From a virus, in IMG/VR virus record IMGVR_UViG_3300042397_000918, positions 1 through 47,356 of that record: a DNA stretch of 47,356 nt; one strand, 5' to 3'. Under the pieces are notes generated by a model. The model did no database searches, was not told the origin of the DNA, and saw only the letters and a program-made list of their open reading frames with translations. A program made the position numbers and the translations under genes. Of this stretch, positions 6,832-15,567 are shown one piece after another (position 1 is the first letter of the stretch; each line of letters starts with the position of its first letter).

Positions 6832-8161
6832 GCGCGACTCCCGAAACATAATTCCTCAGCGTTTCAATTGCTTTAGGCATATTAACTGTGGAATTGTCAC
6901 TGAGTACTTTGAAATTGTGATCAAGAATATCTTTCATTGAAATAAACCATTGAATCTTTTTTTCATTTGACATAGCTCTGATATCTTTGAGTATTTGAAT
7001 AATTGCATCTAATCTATCCCACGACTCTAACTCGTCGTATGATTCATCTATAAATCCATGAAACGTTTTATATCCCAACTCTCTGAGATATCGTAGACTG
7101 TGTTTGTTACCGTACATTATAAACGGATGCCTTGTGGCAATAGGTTTAAAAGTTTTTTCACTGATAAAGCAGGTATTCTCAGCAAACGATGCTTCACTGA
7201 CAACACTTACCCATGTGTCTAATGTGGCTTGATGGTTCAAGTCGTGTTCAAATAAATTACCCAGTGGTCCTTCAAACCCATTTTTTTCTGTTTCTTTAAG
7301 ATTACTTCTAGGATACATAGGCAACATATGCTTATAAGAATTGTACACATCCTGATCTAACATCCGTCCATCATAAAATCCTTTGTGGAATGTAAAAGCA
7401 TTCATGCTGTTGATCCCATCATCAAGTAATCCATTTTTATACAGACTATCAAATAGCCAGATACGATGGGGTCTGGATCTTTTTTGAAATGCGTTATACA
7501 ACTTGATATCATTGATATTTTTTGTTTTATAGGCAATTTGTTTTTCCGACGAAGGCAACAGATACCGCTGATTGCTTGCACATTCATGAATGTATTTTTC
7601 AAAATGAATATAGGGAATTACGCACATCTTATCATTGATTTGTCGATTCAAACACCATTCGTCGTATTGTTGAGCCACCGCAAGATTCCCTGTGACATAT
7701 ATAACCCTGCTGGCGCTTATTTCATACTGAGCACATCCAGCATGAAACCAATCAAATAGCCAATCTGTATGATATCCCTCGTGCGATTGATCAAGCAATA
7801 AGTAACAGTGTTTCTTACGCAGAGCCGATAGTTGTTTCGTGTCTAAAAATGCAAACACAGACTTGCGGTGTGATATGTTTGAATCATAATCGTTGTTAAG
7901 ATCGGCCGACCCGCACCAATCCCAGGGAGCATGTGCTACTCCAGTTGGTATTATATAATTCGCATATGATTTTCTATTACTCCATTGATCAAATGTCACT
8001 GTGTCTGCATCTAATTGATCGGCATACAGGCGTTGAGTTTTGATTCGAGACAGCACTGTGGCCAATGGACTGGGTGGGAATTTACGGATGTTGGAAGTAT
8101 TTCTTTCCTCACATGCAGTGATATTCAGTAATTCATCGACGTTTTCAAAAATAAAATTCAT
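6824..8161 (-). CDS. glycosyltransferase-like protein (GT10/exostosin-like C-terminus)
   Basis: 445-residue protein. The C-terminal third carries SVVSEAS at 319-325 and ISEKTFKPIATRHPFIMYG from about 333, then LRYLRELGYKTF: the pattern seen in phage and bacterial proteins related to alpha-1,3-fucosyltransferase/exostosin GT-B C-terminal domains, where the Glu/Lys block binds the nucleotide sugar. The N-terminal part includes a LLLDQSHEGYHTDWLF segment and a VIYVTGN strand compatible with the acceptor half. It overlaps the oxygenase stop as ATGA and is followed with an overlap by an SGNH-like gene. A sugar-transfer role fits its neighbours, but the fold assignment is from motifs only. Confidence 0.6.
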   Translation of the reverse strand: MNFIFENVDELLNITACEERNTSNIRKFPPSPLATVLSRIKTQRLYADQLDADTVTFDQWSNRKSYANYIIPTGVAHAPWDWCGSADLNNDYDSNISHRKSVFAFLDTKQLSALRKKHCYLLLDQSHEGYHTDWLFDWFHAGCAQYEISASRVIYVTGNLAVAQQYDEWCLNRQINDKMCVIPYIHFEKYIHECASNQRYLLPSSEKQIAYKTKNINDIKLYNAFQKRSRPHRIWLFDSLYKNGLLDDGINSMNAFTFHKGFYDGRMLDQDVYNSYKHMLPMYPRSNLKETEKNGFEGPLGNLFEHDLNHQATLDTWVSVVSEASFAENTCFISEKTFKPIATRHPFIMYGNKHSLRYLRELGYKTFHGFIDESYDELESWDRLDAIIQILKDIRAMSNEKKIQWFISMKDILDHNFKVLSDNSTVNMPKAIETLRNYVSGVAHA

Positions 8162-8946
8162 GTCCTATTCCATTGTTCTACATTAGTTCCATTGGCAACA
8201 CTGCGACGAGCAATTAGTTTTTGTATTTCAACGTCATCTTTCTGTTGATCTGTAGGTGCAAATAAAGCTCTACTTCTAGGGTCAACATTAATTGGAGGAT
8301 CTGTCAAATAATACATAGCGATACTGTTTCTTGTGATGCCAGTTGGAGATTTCACGGCAGAAGTTAATCCGTGCCATGTACTTTGTGTAGTATCAAATAT
8401 CACTGCTCTGTTAAACATAGGCGACACTGTTTGAAATATAGTAGTAGGACCACTGCTATCCGAATTCCAGATTCCGAAATCTCCGCCCCATTCTGTTTGC
8501 CATTGAGGAGTAAGATATATTATTAAATTATATTTACGCTGGAGATGAAGCTTGGGATGAATGCTGTAATCCAGATGAGGATTTAATTTTCCTCCTTGCG
8601 GATAACAGTGAAGACCACCGCCATGTAGCCCCGGATCTGTATATAAATTCGCAGTCCCAGTTAACCCAATGAGCATATCTGTAAATTGTTTGGAGTTCAA
8701 ACAATATAACAATTGATATATGCTTTGGGGAAATCTATCCCAGATGTTGCATGTACGTTTAAGTTCAATCTGGTTATTGTATGTACCGTTATACATTCCG
8801 GACTCGTAGGCAGGAAAATCTTCTGCAATTTTAGCTGCAACAGATTCCTGTAAAAAATTATCAATAACACAATGCGAATACGCACTGTGATTGAAACTGC
8901 CAAAGGCAGTTTCTACGTTTTCTAAATTAATTAAATCACTAACCAT
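8158..8946 (-). CDS. 2OG-Fe(II) oxygenase (prolyl-4-hydroxylase-like)
   Basis: 262-residue non-haem iron dioxygenase. The facial triad is visible: His124-x-Asp126 in NPHLDYSIHP and distal His192 in STWHGL, with Arg206 (GITRNSIAMYYL) as the 2-oxoglutarate-binding residue. The double-stranded beta-helix strands YNLIIYLTPQW and AVIFDT lie where expected. Members hydroxylate proteins, sugars or small molecules using O2 and 2-oxoglutarate; many marine T4-like phages carry one of unknown target. It starts 16 bases inside the preceding dehydratase gene and ends in an ATGA overlap, so it is tightly coupled to sugar-nucleotide genes. The substrate might be a fibre protein side chain or a sugar; not determinable here. 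Confidence 0.85.
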   Translation of the reverse strand: MVSDLINLENVETAFGSFNHSAYSHCVIDNFLQESVAAKIAEDFPAYESGMYNGTYNNQIELKRTCNIWDRFPQSIYQLLYCLNSKQFTDMLIGLTGTANLYTDPGLHGGGLHCYPQGGKLNPHLDYSIHPKLHLQRKYNLIIYLTPQWQTEWGGDFGIWNSDSSGPTTIFQTVSPMFNRAVIFDTTQSTWHGLTSAVKSPTGITRNSIAMYYLTDPPINVDPRSRALFAPTDQQKDDVEIQKLIARRSVANGTNVEQWNRT

Positions 8947-9956
8947 CTGTCATTCTTTAAAGTCCAGTGTATAGATTCTTCCAATCGTTGATACACTGGT
9001 TGTGGGACCCATCCCATATCTTTCATTTTACTGCCGTCAAGTGCATACCGTAAATCATGCCCCGGACGCTGACTATGAAAATCTAACATTTCGTAATTCA
9101 AAGATTTACCTTGAACATCAGCAATATATTGTGCAAGTTCTAAATTGTCAATCTCTGTCGATCCTACGATATTAAACTTTTGACATTTTGCACCTCCAGG
9201 ATCTGCTGGTAGTTTAGATAGATCTTGTTTGTATAGAAATAATAATGCATCTGCTACATCCCTGGCATGTATATAATGTCGCGACCCTGCTTTGGTTTTT
9301 TCCGGGTTCGAATGGATGGAAATTTTTTGATTATCTCTTACACGTTTTATACAAAGCGGAATATATTTTTCTGGGTGTTGCCTTTCTCCGAACACATTCA
9401 TAGTGTGTGTAATTATTGCAGGTAATTTATATGTGTTTTCATATGCCACAACAAATTCTTCTGCGGCGGCCTTGCTGGCGCTGTATGGATTAGTTGAGTT
9501 GTATCGGTCATTTTCTTTATAATTAATTCCGTGGGGTGCAGGGCCAAAGACTTCGTCTGTGGAAAAATAAACGAACAAATCTAAACTATCTAAGTTGCGA
9601 GCGTAATCCATTAAATTTACAGTTCCAACTACGTTGTCCTGCACAAATTCCATAGGGTATGTAATTGAACGATCAACATGACTGCCGGCTGCAAGGTGTG
9701 CGATGATATCTACTTTGCCTATCATTGATCTAATTTGTGGATTCAATTCTGCTTTTAAATCATGATGCACCACACGCACTCTCTTGCGTACTGCTTCAGG
9801 ATAACTAGAGACTACTTCATGCAATCTATTCAAATTACCACTGTAATCCAATCTATCTAAAGTTACAATTCTCCAATCAGTTTCAGATAAAAGTTTATCA
9901 ATTAGATGATGAGCAATAAACCCTGCTCCGCCGGTGATTAATATTGTTTTGCTCAT
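8931..9956 (-). CDS. NDP-glucose 4,6-dehydratase (RmlB-like)
   Basis: 341-residue extended short-chain dehydrogenase. It has the NAD-binding GGAGFIA motif at 9-15, a Thr133-Asp134-Glu135 triplet in STDEVFG typical of RmlB/dTDP-glucose 4,6-dehydratases, and the catalytic Tyr158-x-x-x-Lys162 in NPYSASKAAAEEF. Length matches the family (about 330-360). The reaction makes NDP-4-keto-6-deoxyglucose, the precursor of rhamnose, fucose-like and amino-deoxy sugars. The ATG overlaps the preceding stop by one base (TAATG) with AAGGAGA ideally spaced. No rmlA, rmlC or rmlD lies in the window, so the final sugar is unknown; the phage may use host enzymes or intermediates. Confidence 0.9.
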   Translation of the reverse strand: MSKTILITGGAGFIAHHLIDKLLSETDWRIVTLDRLDYSGNLNRLHEVVSSYPEAVRKRVRVVHHDLKAELNPQIRSMIGKVDIIAHLAAGSHVDRSITYPMEFVQDNVVGTVNLMDYARNLDSLDLFVYFSTDEVFGPAPHGINYKENDRYNSTNPYSASKAAAEEFVVAYENTYKLPAIITHTMNVFGERQHPEKYIPLCIKRVRDNQKISIHSNPEKTKAGSRHYIHARDVADALLFLYKQDLSKLPADPGGAKCQKFNIVGSTEIDNLELAQYIADVQGKSLNYEMLDFHSQRPGHDLRYALDGSKMKDMGWVPQPVYQRLEESIHWTLKNDRWLVI

Positions 9957-11326
9957 TATACTGTCTCCTTGCAGTCTTTATAGAAATTAGCCAATTCTGG
10001 AAATGTATTTACAAAATTGGTGCCACGACGTTTGTCATATTCTGTAAACCAATTAAAGAAGTCTCTACGCCCCTCTTTTACTTTATCTGGGGTATAGATA
10101 GCTGATTCCATGTATTTTACCACTCTTTCAAATTTAGCATACTCTAAGTCGTTGAATTTACTACGGTTTTTATCGTCTAAATTGGCTAGAATGAAGTCTA
10201 GGTGTCGGATCATGTAAGGCATAAACTGGTCTTTAGGCAGAATATTCATGTCGTACTGTAAAGGTTCTTTTAAGTAGGGCGTATCAAAGCGTATACGCTG
10301 CCATTTATTTTGATCAACACCATTATATTTCTCACGCCATTCTAAAATCTTTTCTAATAGACTTTGGAAGTTGGTTACTGTTAGAATATTAAAAGTACAC
10401 ATAAATGTAATCGGTAACTGTGTTTGAGTTAGGTACGTATCTAAGTTACGTTCCCATACAGTTAAATCCAATCCTGTACGAATATATTCAGCAGGTGTGC
10501 CCCAAGTGTCCATACTGGTAAAAATTTTAAAATCTTTAATACAGCCTTTGGCAATTAGACTGTTTACCTTTTCTACAAGTCGATCTATAAGGATAGGTTT
10601 AACTCCAAAATTAGTATTGATGTTTAATTCAAGATCAGGTAAAGGATTAACCAATAGATCATCTAACAATTTCCATGTGCTAGATTGTAATAATGGTTCA
10701 CCCCCTGTTATACGCAAGATAGTTAATGTCTTACGAACTTCAGGCCACCAACGCCACCATGCTTCTACATACGGATTGGTTTCTTCTTCGTAAATTTGAA
10801 ACCAGTCAATGTCGTTGCGATGATTCTTAACCATGTCGTACGGGCCATAATCTTTGATCTCTTTGTAGTAAGCACTGCTGTGTTTAGGATGGCAGTATCC
10901 GCATTTAAAATTGCATTCATTACCGAAACTAACTTCGATATATTGCGGATTTATATTTTGATCCCAATCGCCATCTTTGATCTGTTGGAATCTTTTATCT
11001 GTGTAGATAGTCGAGTTGCGTTCTTTGCGATCACTGACATAGTCGTTTCCCATGTCTTCGATATTCCAGCAATAATTACAACCGCTGGGCTTTCCACCGT
11101 TGAGCATTTCTAGTCGTTCGTGTTTCTTTTGGTTTGTGTTATGTAATGCACTTGCATCTATAACAATCTCATCTAAAGGAATTTTATGAGGAGCGGGATG
11201 ATAACAGCTGTGTGTTTCACCCGACTGAAGATATATCGTAGTGTGGTGCCACTTGGCCATGCAAAAAGTTGGCGATATCTCATTCATTATAGGAATAAAT
11301 TTTTTAATTCTTGCTATATCGTCCAT
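9956..11326 (-). CDS. radical SAM protein with twitch/SPASM-type extra cysteines
   Basis: 456-residue radical SAM enzyme. The SAM-cluster motif is Cys138-x3-Cys142-x2-Cys145 (CNFKCGYCHP) and GGEP is at 208-211. Upstream there are further cysteines at 22, 41, 83 and 86 (including GCNYCWNIEDMG), a plausible second iron-sulfur site, here N-terminal rather than in the usual C-terminal SPASM position. Similar twitch-type radical SAM proteins occur in T4-like marine phages next to glycosyltransferases; substrates are unknown. Start set at 11326 by AAGGA with 8-base spacing; the frame is open to 11350. It sits between two glycosyltransferases and the dehydratase, so a sugar or peptide modification is likely. 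Confidence 0.82.
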   Translation of the reverse strand: MDDIARIKKFIPIMNEISPTFCMAKWHHTTIYLQSGETHSCYHPAPHKIPLDEIVIDASALHNTNQKKHERLEMLNGGKPSGCNYCWNIEDMGNDYVSDRKERNSTIYTDKRFQQIKDGDWDQNINPQYIEVSFGNECNFKCGYCHPKHSSAYYKEIKDYGPYDMVKNHRNDIDWFQIYEEETNPYVEAWWRWWPEVRKTLTILRITGGEPLLQSSTWKLLDDLLVNPLPDLELNINTNFGVKPILIDRLVEKVNSLIAKGCIKDFKIFTSMDTWGTPAEYIRTGLDLTVWERNLDTYLTQTQLPITFMCTFNILTVTNFQSLLEKILEWREKYNGVDQNKWQRIRFDTPYLKEPLQYDMNILPKDQFMPYMIRHLDFILANLDDKNRSKFNDLEYAKFERVVKYMESAIYTPDKVKEGRRDFFNWFTEYDKRRGTNFVNTFPELANFYKDCKETV

Positions 11327-12356
11327 CGAACTGTTCCTTGAGCCACACAAAATCGTTTATCATTTTTAGAGCTTGTAAATTTGTTTTGTTTTTTATGCCA
11401 TAGTCTCGACCGCATGTAGATCCGTCAATAGCATATTGATCTTTAGATTCTTCACACCATACTCGTAATCGTTCCTGTGTTTCTGCATCTTGTTGACGAG
11501 CAATTACACGACTGGCTAATTTGGCGCATTCTCTAAATGCTGATTTCCAAGTGTTAAATGGATCAGTATTGAACCCATTTATGTTTGAAACTTCTGGCAT
11601 AGGTTTAAACCATCTGCTGATACTTGTGGTCATATCTGGTTTTGAAAGATCCATATCTATGGTCAGCTGCCTCGGCAAGAGTTTTACGCCACCGTTGCCG
11701 TATTCTAAACCATTTACTGGATTACGGCTTTTCCATACATGCACTGTAGATTTAGCGTTAAAATCATAGTAAGGAATATGATAATTAAAATCAAAGGTAT
11801 CTAAAATAATAGCATCTGCGTCTACCACATAAAACATGTCCGTAGATACTGCTGTTGCTGCTGCTATATGGGCTTGATGTATGCCCTGCACATTCTTAAT
11901 CCAGTGGATTTTATTTCCGTCGAGCCTAGATATCAATGATTGATATCGTTCTTCAGCGAATGGTTCATAATAGGAAATGAATGCCACATCGAGCTTTTTA
12001 GGTCTGCTGGCTATAACATCTATTTGTTTTTTATTAGTAAAAAATCTGTAATCCCATTCACGTTGTAGTATCTTCGCAGACTTCGGAAACAAACAGACTC
12101 CGTCGTAATATTGATTATTTAGAAACACATGAATGTAACTCTCATCCCATTTGGTCACGCAATAATCTAAATGAAAGTCAGAATCTAATTCTACGTAGTC
12201 CCAAACTACCCAGAAAAATTTTGTAAATGCTCGAGACCTTACTTCTTCAAATGTTTGAACATGTTCGAGTTTTTGTGCGTTAGGAAATCTCAGTCGAAAC
12301 TGCTGCCATGCTTGGGTGTCTATTGAGCCTGTACCGACATAGAATATATCATACAT
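11304..12356 (-). CDS. glycosyltransferase-like protein with N-terminal extension
   Basis: 350-residue protein. Residues from about 122 onward match the next gene upstream in the operon: DVAFISYYEPFAEERY, a GT-A-type Asp179-Ala-Asp181 motif (FYVVDADAIIL), and a GLEYGNGGVKLL block. The first 120 residues form an extra domain (MYDIFYVGTGSID onward, FFWVVWDYVELD) absent from the paralogue. DXD motifs bind the metal and nucleotide-sugar phosphate. The ATG at 12356 is preceded by AGGG; the frame extends to a TTG at 12362. It overlaps both neighbours. Donor and acceptor are unknown. Confidence 0.68.
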   Translation of the reverse strand: MYDIFYVGTGSIDTQAWQQFRLRFPNAQKLEHVQTFEEVRSRAFTKFFWVVWDYVELDSDFHLDYCVTKWDESYIHVFLNNQYYDGVCLFPKSAKILQREWDYRFFTNKKQIDVIASRPKKLDVAFISYYEPFAEERYQSLISRLDGNKIHWIKNVQGIHQAHIAAATAVSTDMFYVVDADAIILDTFDFNYHIPYYDFNAKSTVHVWKSRNPVNGLEYGNGGVKLLPRQLTIDMDLSKPDMTTSISRWFKPMPEVSNINGFNTDPFNTWKSAFRECAKLASRVIARQQDAETQERLRVWCEESKDQYAIDGSTCGRDYGIKNKTNLQALKMINDFVWLKEQFDGRYSKN

Positions 12357-13260
12357 TGTCAACCGCCCTGTAATACGTCAAACCTAAATTGATTGTTTCA
12401 TCATATAGATCCAATGTATATTTGCTCTGTGCTGCATCAAGAAACGGCCAATCAAATCCCAACTGTTGTTTGATCTTTTCGCCAAGGTCTCGAATAGCTG
12501 TGTCGAGATCCCGTCCATTGTCTTGCTCATAAGGTCGTCCGTACTGCTCCCATATGCCTCTAAGAATTTCAAAATCTCGTACTTCCACATAATTCCAGTC
12601 TGTGCAATTAGCCAGCCATGTGCCTAATCTAGCACCATAGACTGCATACATACCGTTTTCTTCATGAGCGCCAACTGTGGACCACATACGCAGTCTATGT
12701 ATGTTATGCCACCAAATCTGTTCTCGGATTTCTTGGGGTGGTACACGTACTCCGTCAAGCAGCGTCATCTTAACACCTTCGCGGAATCCTGCTCTCCACG
12801 CCTGGAACGGTGATCCTGTAATAACACTTTCACTGTAAACTCTGGGAAAATTGCGATATCCATCCTCCCAACAAAAATCTACTTGACCTCGATCGCTGTC
12901 GCTGTTCTCATGAGTTTTCATATTAAGGACAAAATCTTTCTTCCAGATTTTTAATCCGCCGTTGCCATAGCGTAAGCCATTGATGCTGTTTCGACCACAC
13001 CATCCATATACCTGGATCTTAGGATCGTCCATGTTGAGATCTAAATTAAAAAATGAAGGATCAACAATGTTATCTGCATCTACTGTGATAAACCAATCTG
13101 TTTCTGATAATTCAGCCGCGGCTTTGTGAGCATGATCGCTGCCCTTTACTCCATGAACACGCTTGGCCCAAGGCACCTTGGCGCAGAGATCAGCGTAGTG
13201 AAGATCTGCATTAGGTTCGTCGTAGCTTAAAAACACTACATCAAATTCTACTGTTTTCAT
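12349..13260 (-). CDS. glycosyltransferase-like protein (GT-A, DAD motif)
   Basis: 303-residue paralogue of the following gene. It begins directly with DVVFLSYDEPNADLHY, has a GT-A DXD motif at Asp61-Ala-Asp63 (WFITVDADNIVD), and the shared block GLRYGNGGLKIW; an SPFQAWRAGFREGVKM segment aligns with DPFNTWKSAFRECAKL in its neighbour. The C-terminal 100 residues are divergent (NCTDWNYVEVRDFEI, then a charged helix). It starts in an ATGA overlap with the preceding gene. Two adjacent, diverged copies suggest that two successive sugars are added, or two acceptor proteins are used; this is inference. Confidence 0.7.
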   Translation of the reverse strand: MKTVEFDVVFLSYDEPNADLHYADLCAKVPWAKRVHGVKGSDHAHKAAAELSETDWFITVDADNIVDPSFFNLDLNMDDPKIQVYGWCGRNSINGLRYGNGGLKIWKKDFVLNMKTHENSDSDRGQVDFCWEDGYRNFPRVYSESVITGSPFQAWRAGFREGVKMTLLDGVRVPPQEIREQIWWHNIHRLRMWSTVGAHEENGMYAVYGARLGTWLANCTDWNYVEVRDFEILRGIWEQYGRPYEQDNGRDLDTAIRDLGEKIKQQLGFDWPFLDAAQSKYTLDLYDETINLGLTYYRAVDNV

Positions 13261-13883
13261 TTATATTCTATCACGTAATTTTTAAACAATCGTCTTGTAT
13301 ATACACTGAACTGGTCAAAGTCAATATTTTTCACCGTCACAGTCTTACCGATAAGATCATTGATCGTGATAACATGATTCTGATACAATATGTTAGGATC
13401 GTTATATGCGGTGATTAAAAAATTCATTTCAGTGCTGCCATCCCAGACAAAGTTTCTTCGTTGGCCTTCAGTCTTTGATTTTTTTGTTCCGCCGAATTCC
13501 TGTGACAATTGTATTTTTAATGTTTTAGTTCGTTTAGTGTATGTTAAGTATACATCCGGTTTTGTGACTGCGGAATATTCTGTTGAAATAATTCTATGCA
13601 GTACATCATCGAGCTTGATTAAAGTTTTCAATTCTGCAATTTCTAAATTTCCTGAGCTGATGTCTATCATGCAGTTTTCTATCTGTATCTCCGCATTGAT
13701 TATAGATTCAGCTAAATGACTATCTACAACGACTTTATTGACTTCGTTGGGAAAAGCATAATCGGGACCAATGCTAATGACCTTGCCAGTAGTGGGGTCA
13801 AACACTGCGGCGTAAACCGTAGGTGCGGGCTTATACTCCGCTATCCATTTTTCAAAATCTTCTATGGTTTCTATAGTTTCCAT
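13257..13883 (-). CDS. conserved phage protein of the fibre/glycosylation region
   Basis: 208-residue protein, function not recognised. It starts with a helical acidic stretch (ETIEDFEKWIAEY), followed by a strand-turn (TVYAAVFDPTTGKVISIGP) and then alternating strands (LAESIINAEIQIENCMID, DVYLTYTKRTKTLKIQL), which suggests a beta-rich fold without enzyme motifs. I recall proteins of this character beside glycosyltransferases and fibre genes of marine T4-like phages. The start is supported by AGAGGA and a 13-base overlap with the upstream glycosyltransferase; the stop overlaps the next ATG. It could be a virion component that is the target of the neighbouring transferases, but there is no direct evidence. 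Confidence 0.65.
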   Translation of the reverse strand: METIETIEDFEKWIAEYKPAPTVYAAVFDPTTGKVISIGPDYAFPNEVNKVVVDSHLAESIINAEIQIENCMIDISSGNLEIAELKTLIKLDDVLHRIISTEYSAVTKPDVYLTYTKRTKTLKIQLSQEFGGTKKSKTEGQRRNFVWDGSTEMNFLITAYNDPNILYQNHVITINDLIGKTVTVKNIDFDQFSVYTRRLFKNYVIEYK

Positions 13884-14710
13884 GCTATTTCCTCTAAGAT
13901 GTTAATTACTTCATCGGTGATTTTATCTTTTTCTACATAATGTACAATGTCATGCTGTTGGTAATTGCCAATTTTTAATTGTGCTTTTTTGTCAAGATAA
14001 AATCCCACGTGGTTACTCCAGGTGTCTGCAGGCCAAGGCCAATTCTGTATCATAGGCTTCATGTGAACAATCCTAGGAAACTCTAATGGATATGCTATTT
14101 GATCTGATATGTCTAGGATTTTTGCTGCTAGAGCAAACGCTTCGTCTGTGCCTACTATCTTGGGTTTATATTCTGACAAAAACACATTGGCAAACTCCAC
14201 AGGATTTTTAATAATGTGTCTGCCCAGGTCAAAAAAGTCTCGAGCCATTTGAGAATCTTTAGCGAAAAATGTCCACATAGAGTATACATCAGGCAGATGA
14301 TTTTTATCAAAGCATTTGCGGTAAGTTCTATCAGTGACTATCTGTGCTCTATATGTATGAACCTTGTTGGCAATATACAGCTGGGAGTTTTCAACATGAT
14401 AATCAATCCAATGACTATAGTCCCGCATAAACAGCATGTCAGCATCCAAACATACAGTATGGTCAAACGGTGTCAGCTGATCCATCCAGCTACGTCCGTC
14501 CCAAAATGTTTCTTGATTCCATTCTATAACATGATCAAACACCCACGGGCTTTTAAGTTTTTGTAATTTCGATTGATCATCTATGACCAATGCTACTTTG
14601 TCGTAGCCTGGCTTTTGAGTGTTCTTGATACTGAGCGCAAGGGCGTAGGCCATACTGAGATAATCAACTGTGTCATGTTCTGCAACTATCAGAAGATATC
14701 CAAAATTCAT
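13871..14710 (-). CDS. GT8-like glycosyltransferase
   Basis: 279-residue nucleotide-diphospho-sugar transferase. It opens with a Rossmann-like strand and helix (NFGYLLIVAEHDTVDYLSMA), has the DXD motif Asp89-Ala-Asp91 (HTVCLDADMLF) as in GT8/glycogenin-like enzymes, and a GTDEAFALAAKI segment that fits the acceptor-side helix of the family. A C-terminal HMKPMIQNWPW segment contains a His often involved in metal binding in GT8 enzymes. The start at 14710 is fixed by GGAG with 6-base spacing and the ATGA overlap with the preceding gene; the longer frame to 14797 would begin with a cysteine run inside the upstream gene and is rejected. Confidence 0.75.
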   Translation of the reverse strand: MNFGYLLIVAEHDTVDYLSMAYALALSIKNTQKPGYDKVALVIDDQSKLQKLKSPWVFDHVIEWNQETFWDGRSWMDQLTPFDHTVCLDADMLFMRDYSHWIDYHVENSQLYIANKVHTYRAQIVTDRTYRKCFDKNHLPDVYSMWTFFAKDSQMARDFFDLGRHIIKNPVEFANVFLSEYKPKIVGTDEAFALAAKILDISDQIAYPLEFPRIVHMKPMIQNWPWPADTWSNHVGFYLDKKAQLKIGNYQQHDIVHYVEKDKITDEVINILEEIAWKL

Positions 14711-15567
14711 ATCATCTCCAATAACTGCTGTTTGTGTCTCACAATACTTTGTTTGTTCATGATATGAATATCTAATCCGCGAACAGCAGCAGCACAATAT
14801 GTATTGTCTAATTTGTAGTCAACTAAAAATTTCAATGTAGGTCCATCAACTTCGTATAGTATGTCTTTGTCTAACGCTGATAATACCGCTGGCAGACGGC
14901 CTAATACAGTTTCTTCAAACCCGTCTAACAGATGTTTGGCAACACTGAAGGCAATGTCGTTTCTAAACTGTCTGTGATCAAATCTAAAAACATCAGCATA
15001 GTACAGATAATTTTGTTTGACATATTCCACTGTGTCAAAAAACAGTTTAGACGCAGAATTTTTAGTAAACATCACTGTGGTGGCCCAATATAGTTTTACT
15101 CCGGTTTCGGAAATGTTGACATCGAGATATCCTAATCTGTGTTGACTGTAAATGTCGTTGATAGATTCTCCTATCATTATGTCTTGATCAATATCCCAAT
15201 AGCTGTTGAGGTTATCGGACAGTATGAAATAATCACTGTCGATCAACAGTGTTCGATCATATGGGGTTAATTCCCAAGCCGAATGTCTGTTGGTATTCGT
15301 GAACGGAACCATCTGTCCATCGATACCATCTCTGAGAAATCGTTGATTTCCGGTCTGTGGTTTTTCAGTTAATATAATCTTGTCAAATACAGTATTGGCC
15401 AAATCAAAGACCAAGCTCTGTTTCATCCAATCAATAGTAGTAGCATCAGTGACCAAACTCACTGGCACATCAAGATGTTTTTTGGCTAAGCCTCCGCTGA
15501 TTATGCTGAGCAAGGCATAATCCACCGTGCGGTTATTATACGCATAGATCAAGATGCCTTTGGTCAT
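14707..15567 (-). CDS. GT8-like glycosyltransferase, divergent paralogue
   Basis: 286-residue protein related to the following gene: a GILIYAYNNRTVDYALLSI start, a DXD-type motif Asp110-Ser-Asp112 (RTLLIDSDYFIL), and a central WATTVMFTKNSASKLFFD segment. It begins and ends with ATGA overlaps, so it is co-translated with its neighbours. Like its paralogue it lacks a signal peptide or membrane anchor and should act in the cytoplasm. Differences from its neighbour around the donor motif (DSD versus DAD) suggest a different sugar donor or acceptor. Confidence 0.7.
   Translation of the reverse strand: MTKGILIYAYNNRTVDYALLSIISGGLAKKHLDVPVSLVTDATTIDWMKQSLVFDLANTVFDKIILTEKPQTGNQRFLRDGIDGQMVPFTNTNRHSAWELTPYDRTLLIDSDYFILSDNLNSYWDIDQDIMIGESINDIYSQHRLGYLDVNISETGVKLYWATTVMFTKNSASKLFFDTVEYVKQNYLYYADVFRFDHRQFRNDIAFSVAKHLLDGFEETVLGRLPAVLSALDKDILYEVDGPTLKFLVDYKLDNTYCAAAVRGLDIHIMNKQSIVRHKQQLLEMI

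Noticed and set aside
11327-11350. Longer start of the radical SAM gene
   Set aside because: The ATG at 11326 has AAGGA at ideal spacing; the longer form only increases overlap with the neighbour.
14711-14797. N-terminal extension starting with a cysteine run on the GT8-like gene
   Set aside because: It lies inside the upstream gene in another frame; the ATG at 14710 has GGAG and an ATGA overlap.
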